Assembly: GCA_964487285.1 (NCBI GenBank)
Contig: CAZAPZ010000073.1
Span: 1 to 8,077, forward strand
Length of the DNA stretch: 8,077 nt
Direction: 5' to 3'
Origin: CAZAPZ01 sp964487285
GTDB lineage: Bacteria; Campylobacterota_A; Desulfurellia; JAADFJ01
Shown: piece after piece, positions 1 to 6,007 of the stretch
Numbering within the stretch: position 1 is the first letter of the stretch
How the letters are laid out: every line of letters begins with the position of its first letter
Translations under genes and position numbers: made by a program
The notes under the pieces: generated by a model
Told to the model about the DNA's origin: nothing
Seen by the model: the letters and a program-made list of their open reading frames with translations, nothing else
The model's database searches: none

Positions 1-1
1 G

Positions 2-391
2 ACAATCAAACTATCAAATCTCAAAAACGAGCGGATTGTTAATTTGGAACGAGCATTGCCTGTAAACGGTAGAATTAACGGACATATAGTAACGGGTCAT
101 CTTGATGGAACCGCAGCAATAATAAAGATAAGAAATATGCAAAAATTTTATGAAATAACCGTAGCATTCGAGAGCAGACTTAAGAGGTTTATCGCTCCAA
201 AAGGATCGGTTGCGCTTGAAGGAGTAAGCCTGACAATCAATAAAGTTATTGGAAACTCCTTTATGCTGATGATTATTCCATATACTTTTCTTCATACAAA
301 TCTAAAAACTAAAAAGATTAGCTCGAAACTGAACATAGAAGTTGACATAATGGCAAGATACATAAACAACCTCTCAACGTTACAAAACTAA
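2..391 (+). CDS. ribE: Riboflavin synthase alpha chain, C-terminal part (5' truncated by window edge)
   Basis: The last step of riboflavin synthesis: dismutation of two 6,7-dimethyl-8-ribityllumazine molecules to riboflavin and the pyrimidine precursor, in the cytoplasm. The reading frame is open from base 2 to TAA at 389-391, giving 129 codons. Visible motifs are VNLERAL (just before the second barrel), GHIVTGHLDG, KGSVALEGVSLTIN, an IIPYTFLHTNL stretch matching the family's IIPHTLEHTTL, and NIEVDIMARYI at the end. These cover the linker and the second lumazine-binding barrel. Family members are about 200-215 residues, so roughly 70-85 N-terminal residues lie upstream of the window. A TTG at 44 is an internal leucine codon, not the start, because conserved family sequence continues upstream of it. 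It sits 250 bases before ribBA, the next gene of the same pathway. The family call is secure. Confidence 0.93.
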   Translation, partial: TIKLSNLKNERIVNLERALPVNGRINGHIVTGHLDGTAAIIKIRNMQKFYEITVAFESRLKRFIAPKGSVALEGVSLTINKVIGNSFMLMIIPYTFLHTNLKTKKISSKLNIEVDIMARYINNLSTLQN

Positions 392-407
392 AAATTTGTG
401 TTATAAT
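379..407 (+). promoter_or_regulatory. Possible sigma-70 type promoter at the 3' end of ribE
   Basis: A perfect TATAAT at 402-407 lies 17 bases downstream of GTTACA at 379-384, which matches TTGACA at 4 of 6 positions. The -35 would lie inside the last codons of ribE. If used, it would give ribBA a leader of about 225 bases. In a sequence this AT-rich a TATAAT can arise by chance, so the call is weak. Confidence 0.35.
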
Positions 408-641
408 TAAGGGATGTTTTTAATTATAAATAATGTTTGAGATGCTAAACCTGCCATATGTGAACAGGTTGTCAACATTTACAGCACAAAAGCTAAAAGA
501 TAGAGATAGGGCATAAATTACTATGCTTTACAAATAATGATAAAAGACAGGCTGATGATTATTCAAACTATTGCCGTCAAAGATAATTTGATATAATAAT
601 TTCATAACAGCCGTCTTAAATACAATTTTATAGGAGATAAA
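392..641. other. Non-coding gap between ribE and ribBA
   Basis: This 250-base stretch is the only sizeable gap in the riboflavin/pyrimidine cluster. I find no convincing gene on either strand; the longest plus-strand ORF with an ATG I noted is 27 codons (433-516) without a ribosome binding site. It holds two candidate promoters and two small inverted repeats. One repeat is AACCTG/CAGGTT (448-453 with 465-470, 11-base loop). The other is GCATA/TATGC (511-515 with 522-526, 6-base loop). The conserved sequence blocks of the FMN riboswitch are not seen. Confidence 0.6.
571..597 (+). promoter_or_regulatory. Candidate extended -10 promoter for the ribBA cluster
   Basis: TGaTATAAT at 589-597 is a full extended -10 element. 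TTGCCG at 571-576 is a partial -35 at a short 15-base spacing, which an extended -10 tolerates. Transcription would start near 604, leaving a leader of about 38 bases before the ribBA ATG with its ribosome binding site AGGAG at 632-636. This is the best promoter candidate for the co-directional genes ribBA through slipin. Confidence 0.55.
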
Positions 642-1838
642 ATGGATATAGTGAAGAAAGCCATTAACGATATACAAAACGGTAAAATGGTTATTCTTGT
701 TGATGACGAAGATAGGGAAAATGAAGGCGATCTATGTATGGGAGCAATATTTACCACACCTGATAAAATAAATTTTATGAGCAAGTTCGGAAGAGGACTG
801 ATTTGTGTTACATTGACAGAACAGAAAGCGGATCAGCTCGGACTTAAACTTATGGTCAGCGATAATAATTCTAAATTTAAAACAGCTTTTACAGTTTCGG
901 TTGATGCTGCAAAAGACACAACGACCGGCATTTCAGCATCAGACAGAGCTGTTACGATTCAAACAATGATCAGGCCGGAAGCCAAACCAGACGATCTTGA
1001 AAGACCCGGTCATATTTTTCCTCTACGTGCCAAAAACGGAGGAGTTCTCGTGAGAATCGGCCAGACCGAAGGATCCGTAGATCTGGCAAAAATGGCAAAG
1101 ATTTATGAAGCTGGTGTGATATGTGAAATCATGAACGATGACGGAACAATGGCTCGGAGACCTCAGCTTGAAGTCATGGCTAAAAAATTCGGGCTTACAA
1201 TTGTTGCTATAGCTGATATTATCAAATACCGCTTAGCTCATGAACGATTAGTGCATAGGGCTGCATCTGCCAATCTACAAACAAAGCATGGAAACTTCAA
1301 TATCATTGTCTATACAAATGATATTGACGATAAAGAGCATGTTGCGGTTGTTAAAGGAGATCTATCAGGGGATGAGCCGGCACTTGTAAGGGTTCACTCA
1401 TCCTGCTTCACTGGCGATACACTTGGAAGCCTTCAATGCGATTGCGGATCTCAACTGTCAAAATCTTTAGATATGATAGAAAGAGAGGGCAGAGGCGCTT
1501 TAATCTATCTGCGTCAGGAAGGAAGAGGCATTGGACTGATAAATAAGATTAAAGCATATCATCTTCAGGACGAAGGATATGATACTGTTGGGGCAAATGA
1601 AGAGCTTGGCTTTAAGGCAGATCTGAGAAATTATGGTATTGGTGCACAAATTATTATGGATCTTGGTATAAAGAAGATGAATCTGCTTACAAACAATCCG
1701 AAAAAAATTGTAGGTCTTTCAGGATACGGTCTTGAGATAGTTGAAAGAATTCCAATTGAAACAGGACTCAACTGCATAAATAAGCACTACCTTTTAACAA
1801 AAAAAGAAAAGATGGGACATCTGCTTAAGGAGGTATAA
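642..1838 (+). CDS. ribBA: Bifunctional 3,4-dihydroxy-2-butanone 4-phosphate synthase / GTP cyclohydrolase II
   Basis: It supplies both precursors of riboflavin: the N-terminal RibB domain converts ribulose 5-phosphate to dihydroxybutanone phosphate plus formate, and the C-terminal RibA domain opens GTP. Length is 398 residues, usual for the fusion. RibB domain (about 1-200): DDEDRENEGD at 21-30 with acidic ligands E26 and E28, TTGISASDRA at 94-103, RPGHIFPLRA at 121-130 and NDDGTMARRP at 165-174. RibA domain (about 205-398): zinc cysteines C255, C266 and C268 in HSSCFTGDTLGSLQCDCG, then RQEGRGIGL at 291-299, ADLRNYG at 326-332 and LLTNNPKK at 348-355. Oddity: the usual GHTEA motif reads GQTEG, so Q141 replaces the metal-binding histidine (H153 of E. 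coli RibB). ATG 642 is preceded by AGGAG at 632-636. The TAA stop directly abuts ribH. Confidence 0.96.
   Translation: MDIVKKAINDIQNGKMVILVDDEDRENEGDLCMGAIFTTPDKINFMSKFGRGLICVTLTEQKADQLGLKLMVSDNNSKFKTAFTVSVDAAKDTTTGISASDRAVTIQTMIRPEAKPDDLERPGHIFPLRAKNGGVLVRIGQTEGSVDLAKMAKIYEAGVICEIMNDDGTMARRPQLEVMAKKFGLTIVAIADIIKYRLAHERLVHRAASANLQTKHGNFNIIVYTNDIDDKEHVAVVKGDLSGDEPALVRVHSSCFTGDTLGSLQCDCGSQLSKSLDMIEREGRGALIYLRQEGRGIGLINKIKAYHLQDEGYDTVGANEELGFKADLRNYGIGAQIIMDLGIKKMNLLTNNPKKIVGLSGYGLEIVERIPIETGLNCINKHYLLTKKEKMGHLLKEV
1826..1834 (+). promoter_or_regulatory. Strong ribosome binding site of ribH inside the end of ribBA
   Basis: TAAGGAGGT, close to a full anti-Shine-Dalgarno match, lies within the last ribBA codons, 4 bases before the ribH ATG at 1839. 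Because the ribBA stop abuts this ATG, ribosomes ending ribBA arrive at the ribH start site. Confidence 0.8.
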
Positions 1839-2300
1839 ATGAGTATAATTGAAGGAAAACTTATAGGAAAAGGGTTTAAGCCGGCTATAGTTGCGAGCAG
1901 ATTTAACAGCTCCGTAGTAAACAAATTGATAGATGGAGCGATTGATTCTTTTGTAAGACATGGCATAAGCAGAGAAGATATTTCGGTTTATAAGGTACCC
2001 GGAGCGTTTGAGATACCGTTGATAATTGCTCAGTTGTTAAAAAAGCAGCCATTTGACGGCATCGTGGCATTAGGTGCAATTGTAAGAGGCGAAACGCCGC
2101 ATTTCGATTATATCGCAAATGAAACATCAAAAGGAATAGCCCAGCTTGCCATAACAAGTGATATTCCAATTACTTTAGGCGTTCTTACAACAGACACTAT
2201 GGAACAGGCAACAGACAGAGCAGGCGGTAAAATGGGCAACAAAGGAGCTCAGGCGGCAGGTGCTCTAATTGAAATGATGAACCTTTATAAGCAGTTGTAA
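1839..2300 (+). CDS. ribH: 6,7-dimethyl-8-ribityllumazine synthase
   Basis: It condenses 5-amino-6-ribitylamino-uracil with dihydroxybutanone phosphate (the RibB product) to give lumazine, the substrate of RibE. The 153 residues match the usual 150-160 length of the capsid-like or pentameric enzyme. Visible signatures are ASRFNS at 19-24 (the aromatic-Asn pair that contacts the pyrimidine), VPGAFEIP at 53-60, GAIVRGETPHFDY at 79-91 with catalytic H88, GVLTTDT at 114-120, and R127 in ATDRAGGKMGNKG, which binds the substrate phosphate. All key residues are present. The start directly follows the ribBA stop and has an excellent ribosome binding site at 1826-1834. The TAA stop shares one base with the nusB ATG. 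Confidence 0.97.
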   Translation: MSIIEGKLIGKGFKPAIVASRFNSSVVNKLIDGAIDSFVRHGISREDISVYKVPGAFEIPLIIAQLLKKQPFDGIVALGAIVRGETPHFDYIANETSKGIAQLAITSDIPITLGVLTTDTMEQATDRAGGKMGNKGAQAAGALIEMMNLYKQL

Positions 2301-2677
2301 TGTCTCAAAGATCCGTAAGAGCCAATATACTGAAGGTTCTATACAATATTGAGATCAATCCTGCATCTATTGATGAAACGATTGAAAATGTGTCAACGAT
2401 AACAAAGGAGGATGAAAAAGCAACGGTCTCCGAATATGTTAATGGAATACAAAACGAATCGGATGTAATAAATTTGAAAATAAGTAAAAAACTAAAAGAT
2501 TGGAAATTAGAAGAGCTAAATATCATAGAAAGACTTATTTTGAGAATTGCTGCTTATGAAATGCTTAACAATCTCAACGATAGAGCCGTAATAATAAATG
2601 AAGCTGTCAGACTGGCAAAAATATATGCTGATCCTAAAGCCGCATCATTAATAAATGGAGTATTAGATAAAATATGA
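2300..2677 (+). CDS. nusB: Transcription antitermination factor NusB
   Basis: An all-helical RNA-binding protein that, with NusE (ribosomal protein S10), binds boxA and supports antitermination of rRNA operons. It is 125 residues, slightly short for the usual 130-160. Family features visible are an N-terminal SQRSVRANILKVLYNIE (compare RxxARxxALQxLYQ), the middle W-L-EELN-IERLILRIAAYEML block (residues about 68-89), and the C-terminal INEAVRLAKIYADPKAASLINGVLDKI. Its ATG overlaps the ribH TAA by one base (TAATG), and no clear ribosome binding site precedes it, so translation is probably coupled to ribH. The ribH-nusB order is common in bacteria. The 3' end overlaps pyrF by ATGA. Confidence 0.94.
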   Translation: MSQRSVRANILKVLYNIEINPASIDETIENVSTITKEDEKATVSEYVNGIQNESDVINLKISKKLKDWKLEELNIIERLILRIAAYEMLNNLNDRAVIINEAVRLAKIYADPKAASLINGVLDKI

Positions 2678-3381
2678 GAAAACGTATAATTGTAGCTGCA
2701 GATGTTGAAACTAAAGCAAAAGCTATAACTTTAGTAAAAAAACTTAAAGATGGCATTGCTGCTGTTAAAATAAATGTAATACTTTTTACAAAGTACGGAC
2801 CTGACATAGTTAGTGCATTATCGAAATATGCAAAAGTTTTTTTGGATCTTAAATATCATGATATACCAAACACCGTTGAAAATGCCGTGTATGAAGCATC
2901 GAAGCTTGGCGTAAGTTTTCTCACCATTCATAGTATGGGCGGCAAAAAGATGATGAAAGCAGCTGTAAAAGGAGTACGAAAATTTCAGGATGAAACAGGT
3001 AAGGCCGGCCCTGCTCTTCTTGCCGTTACACTGCTTACTTCACTTTCCGAAGCAGACATCGCAACGGATCTTAATATGCCTTACCAGGCATCGGATATGG
3101 TTATGCTGCTTACGGAAACTGCTATGCAATCCGGGATGGACGGAATAGTTGCATCACCTCACGAAACTAACAAAATTAAAAAACAGATAGGAGATAAAAT
3201 AGTGGTAACGCCCGGAATAAGACCAAACGGATTTTCTACCGATGATCAAAGCAGAATAGCGACTCCATCGGAAGCCATTAGAAGCGGAGCTGATTATTTA
3301 GTGATTGGAAGACCGATATGGAGAGCAGATAATCCTGCAACAGCTTTAGATTCGATAGTTGAAGAGATAAATCATGAATAG
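2674..3381 (+). CDS. pyrF: Orotidine 5'-phosphate decarboxylase
   Basis: It catalyses the last step of de novo UMP synthesis, decarboxylation of OMP. It is 235 residues, the normal bacterial size. The catalytic charge network is in FLDLKYHDIPNTV with D58, K60 and D63. Also present are the N-terminal VAADV with D10, K32 of the substrate-binding strand, VTPGIRP at 178-184 with R183, DDQSR at 190-194, and the phosphate-binding VIGRPI at 210-215. A mild oddity is AVKINVILF at 30-38, where most relatives have VKVGxELF; the lysine is kept. The ATG overlaps the nusB stop (ATGA), with a weak GGAG at 2657-2660. The 3' end overlaps pyrE by 8 bases. Confidence 0.96.
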   Translation: MRKRIIVAADVETKAKAITLVKKLKDGIAAVKINVILFTKYGPDIVSALSKYAKVFLDLKYHDIPNTVENAVYEASKLGVSFLTIHSMGGKKMMKAAVKGVRKFQDETGKAGPALLAVTLLTSLSEADIATDLNMPYQASDMVMLLTETAMQSGMDGIVASPHETNKIKKQIGDKIVVTPGIRPNGFSTDDQSRIATPSEAIRSGADYLVIGRPIWRADNPATALDSIVEEINHE

Positions 3382-3955
3382 AGACCTGATATCGATATAC
3401 AAAAGCTGCAATGCGTTAAAAGAAGGACATTTTGTGCTATCAAGCGGAAGACATAGCAATAAATATATACAATCGGCTTTAGTGCTGCAATATCCTAAAT
3501 ACGCAGAAGATCTCGGCTGTCAATTGGCTAAGTCTATTTCAAAAGTCGTTGATGTGAAAAATATTGATGCTGTTGTATCTCCTGCAATAGGGGCGTTGTT
3601 TATAGGATATGAGGTGGCAAGAGCACTATCGGTAAAGATGTTGTTTGTTGAAAGAAAATCGTCTGTCTTATCATTAAGAAGAGGATTTGCGATTAATAAA
3701 GGTAAATATATAGTTATCGAAGATGTTGTTACAACAGGAGGCTCGTTGCTTCAAACAGCTGACATTGTAAAATCTCTCGGCGGTGATATTATAGCGGCTG
3801 GAGCACTCGTTGATAGAGGAAGTGATCTTGAAAAAAAAATAGGCATTCCATATACTCCCCTTCTTAAAATAGAAGTAGAAAGCTACGATAAAGATAGTTG
3901 CCCTATGTGTAAAATCGGCTTGAAAACAGAAAAACCTGGAAGTAACCATAAATAA
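3374..3955 (+). CDS. pyrE: Orotate phosphoribosyltransferase
   Basis: It transfers ribose phosphate from PRPP to orotate to make OMP, the substrate of the PyrF encoded just upstream. It is 193 residues and fits the PyrE subtype of Thermus and several other lineages, inferred from GHFVLSSGRHSNKYIQ at 18-33 and the C-terminal CPMC at 176-179 within a CPxCKxGxxxxKPGS tail. The PRPP-binding loop IVIEDVVTTGGS is at 113-124. SPAIGALFIGYEVAR (69-83) and ERKSSVLSLRRGF (93-105) correspond to the substrate site and the flexible catalytic loop. The start overlaps the end of pyrF by 8 bases, with GAAGAG at 3361-3366 as ribosome binding site. The two CxxC cysteines could bind a metal; this is unproven. 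Confidence 0.95.
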   Translation: MNRDLISIYKSCNALKEGHFVLSSGRHSNKYIQSALVLQYPKYAEDLGCQLAKSISKVVDVKNIDAVVSPAIGALFIGYEVARALSVKMLFVERKSSVLSLRRGFAINKGKYIVIEDVVTTGGSLLQTADIVKSLGGDIIAAGALVDRGSDLEKKIGIPYTPLLKIEVESYDKDSCPMCKIGLKTEKPGSNHK

Positions 3956-3963
3956 AGGAGGTG
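3955..3963 (+). promoter_or_regulatory. Near-perfect ribosome binding site of the UPF0173 gene
   Basis: AAGGAGGTG begins at the last base of the pyrE stop and ends 4 bases before ATG 3968. It is the strongest ribosome binding site seen in the window and fixes the start of the hydrolase gene. Confidence 0.8.
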
Positions 3964-3967
3964 CTAA

Positions 3968-4654
3968 ATGGGTGTAAAGGTAACTTATATCGGACATTCA
4001 TGTTTTATGATTGAAGGAACAAAAAAGATTATCATAGATCCGTTTCTATCGGGAAATCCTGATGCTTCTATTGGACCCGATGAAGTGAAGTGCGATTATA
4101 TACTTGTGACTCATGGACATGCAGATCATCTTGGTGATGCAATTGGAATAAGCAAAAGAACAGGAGCAGTCATTGTAGCTCCATACGAGTTAGCAACCTA
4201 CTGCCAGATGCAGGGAGCTAAAAATATCCAACCGATGTATATAGGAGGTACGCATCAGTTTACTCCCAATTTGAAAATAAAGCTTACAATAGCACATCAC
4301 GGATCAGCTGTTATAGGAAAAAACATAATATACACAGGCAATCCCTGCGGTATGTTGATTACAATAGATGACAAAATCATATACCACTCGGGCGATACAG
4401 GGCTATTTTACGATATGAAACTTATAGGTGAATTAAATCGAATAGATTTAGCTCTTTTACCCATAGGAGATAATTTTACAATGGGACCAGAAGATGCGGC
4501 GCGTGCTGTTAAATTTTTAAACTGCAAAGAGGTAATACCCATGCATTATCATGTTTTTGATATGATACTCCAAAATCCTCTGACATTTAAAGACTTTGTT
4601 GGCGATAGTTCAAAAGTCACGATACTTTCTCCAAGTGAATCAAGAACTATCTAA
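3968..4654 (+). CDS. UPF0173-type metal-dependent hydrolase (metallo-beta-lactamase fold)
   Basis: A predicted cytoplasmic hydrolase of 228 residues, the normal length for the UPF0173 (YtkL-like) family, whose physiological substrate is not established as far as I know. Visible features are the N-terminal VTYIGHSCFMIEG with H10, DPFLSGNP at 24-31 and the dinuclear metal motif THGHADH at 48-54 (H49, H51, D53, H54). They continue with AHHGS at 109-113, HSGDTG at 140-145 with D143, GDNFTMGPEDAA at 167-178 and PMHYH at 191-195. No signal peptide is seen. It lies 12 bases after pyrE with a strong ribosome binding site and 9 bases before nfeD, so it belongs to the same transcript. A link to nucleotide or flavin metabolism would be guilt by association only. 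Fold and family are secure; function is open. Confidence 0.9.
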   Translation: MGVKVTYIGHSCFMIEGTKKIIIDPFLSGNPDASIGPDEVKCDYILVTHGHADHLGDAIGISKRTGAVIVAPYELATYCQMQGAKNIQPMYIGGTHQFTPNLKIKLTIAHHGSAVIGKNIIYTGNPCGMLITIDDKIIYHSGDTGLFYDMKLIGELNRIDLALLPIGDNFTMGPEDAARAVKFLNCKEVIPMHYHVFDMILQNPLTFKDFVGDSSKVTILSPSESRTI

Positions 4655-4663
4655 CTGCCTATA

Positions 4664-6007
4664 ATGAGACCCCTGCATAATATGGCAGCAGTTGTGCGAT
4701 ACTTTATATCTCTATCTGCTTTTATTGCTATTTTATTAAATTTTAGCTCACTCTACGCAGCAGATATTGCTTACAAAATAAGTTTAACCGGACCTATAAC
4801 ACCTGTAAGCAGAAGATATATTTCGCAATCCTTAAATAATGCCAAAAATAGAAATGCCGAATTTCTTTTAATTCGTGTCGATACACCCGGAGGCCTTGTT
4901 TCATCCACTGAAAAGATTGTGAAAGCTTTGCTAAATAGCAGCATACCCACCATCTGTTACGTAGCACCATCCGGTGCAAGAGCTGCATCGGCAGGAACCT
5001 ATATCGTGGCTTCATGCAACATTGCTGCGATGACTCCTTCCACAACTATTGGAGCTGCACATCCGGTGTCTCTTGGTTTCGGTTTTGGGGGAAGCAACAA
5101 AACCATGAAAGAGAAAGTGACTAACTACCTTTCAGCTATGATGAGAGCTATTGCACAAAAAAGAGACAGAAATGCAAAAATACTTATAGAAGCTGTAAGA
5201 AAAAGCAAGGCAATCACCGCAAGCGAAGCGCTTTCAAGCGGCATTATAGATCTTGTTGCTGATAATCAGGCAGATCTTTTAAGACAGCTGAATGGAAATG
5301 TTATAAAACTTAATGGAAAGACTGTAAAATTGAACACTAAACATATAACTATAATAAATAGAGAAATGGGTTGGAAAGATAAACTGCTTCATTTCATCAG
5401 TTTTCCCACCATAAGCTATATGCTTTTTTTAGCGGCAGCACTTGGCATATTTATAGAATTGACTAATCCTGGCGTAACGTTGCCCGGCGTGACCGGTATA
5501 ATTTGTCTGATACTTTTTCTTTTCTCATCCAGTCTTTTACCTATAAACGCTTCCGGGGTAATACTTATCCTGCTGGCATTTGCGCTCTTTGCGGCCGATC
5601 TGTTTACTGCTTCGCATGGCATATTATCTATTGGAGCAGCTGCATCGCTATTTATAGGTTCAATTATGCTGATTGGATCGCCAACAGCGCCTGGAATAGC
5701 AATTCCCATAGGATTCATAGCAGGAATATCCGCAGGTATAGTATTATTTGTAATGTTTGCTATTGGTAAAATGGTAGCAATACATAGAAGGAAGCCTATC
5801 ACTGGATTTGAAGGAATGGTTGGTAAAATGGGTAAAGCCTTGACGGATATGTCGCCGAATGGCATTGTGGCGGTCAATGGCGAAAGATGGAATGCGCTTG
5901 CCAAAGACGAATTCATCAAAAAAGATGCTGATATAATTGTAATTAAAATAATTAGAGAAGACACAACAAAATTGATTGTTGAAAATTCAATAGGGAGGAA
6001 TAAATGA
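4664..6007 (+). CDS. Long-form NfeD membrane-bound serine protease (ClpP-like domain, TM bundle, OB-fold)
   Basis: Family knowledge from Pyrococcus PH1510 is that the ClpP-like domain cleaves the hydrophobic C-terminal tail of the partner stomatin. Here, 447 residues comprise a signal peptide (about 1-32, cut near LYA-AD), a ClpP-like domain (about 36-205), a membrane region with about five segments (roughly 247-265, 275-295, 298-317, 320-338, 345-370) and a soluble OB-fold tail (about 380-445). DTPGGL is at 73-78. The catalytic serine is S109 in GARAASAGTY, and K151 in KEKVTNYL is the likely base of the Ser-Lys dyad. The start is uncertain: ATG 4664 is the first in frame after the upstream stop, but neither it nor ATG 4682 (which would still leave a signal peptide) has a clear ribosome binding site. 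The end overlaps the slipin gene by ATGA. Confidence 0.92.
   Translation: MRPLHNMAAVVRYFISLSAFIAILLNFSSLYAADIAYKISLTGPITPVSRRYISQSLNNAKNRNAEFLLIRVDTPGGLVSSTEKIVKALLNSSIPTICYVAPSGARAASAGTYIVASCNIAAMTPSTTIGAAHPVSLGFGFGGSNKTMKEKVTNYLSAMMRAIAQKRDRNAKILIEAVRKSKAITASEALSSGIIDLVADNQADLLRQLNGNVIKLNGKTVKLNTKHITIINREMGWKDKLLHFISFPTISYMLFLAAALGIFIELTNPGVTLPGVTGIICLILFLFSSSLLPINASGVILILLAFALFAADLFTASHGILSIGAAASLFIGSIMLIGSPTAPGIAIPIGFIAGISAGIVLFVMFAIGKMVAIHRRKPITGFEGMVGKMGKALTDMSPNGIVAVNGERWNALAKDEFIKKDADIIVIKIIREDTTKLIVENSIGRNK

Noticed and set aside
44..391. TTG at 44 as the start of a short riboflavin synthase
   Set aside because: The frame is open upstream and encodes family-like sequence (VNLERAL region), so the gene is cut by the window edge.
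451..468. LexA-like SOS box (CTG...CAG palindrome)
   Set aside because: The half-sites are CTGC and ACAG with a 9-base spacer, not CTGT-N8-ACAG, and no damage-response gene is nearby.
433..516. 27-codon plus-strand ORF in the ribE-ribBA gap
   Set aside because: It has no ribosome binding site, no recognisable motif and chance-level length in AT-rich DNA.
392..641. FMN (RFN) riboswitch before ribBA
   Set aside because: The conserved G-rich RFN blocks and multi-stem layout are not seen; the leader from the better promoter is too short to hold one.
3674..3997. 107-codon antisense ORF opposite pyrE
   Set aside because: It mirrors the conserved PRPP loop and C-terminus of pyrE and shows no recognisable domain.
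5416..5964. 182-codon antisense ORF inside nfeD
   Set aside because: It lies opposite the membrane and OB-fold region of a clearly conserved gene, has no ribosome binding site or family likeness, and is best explained as a shadow of nfeD codons.
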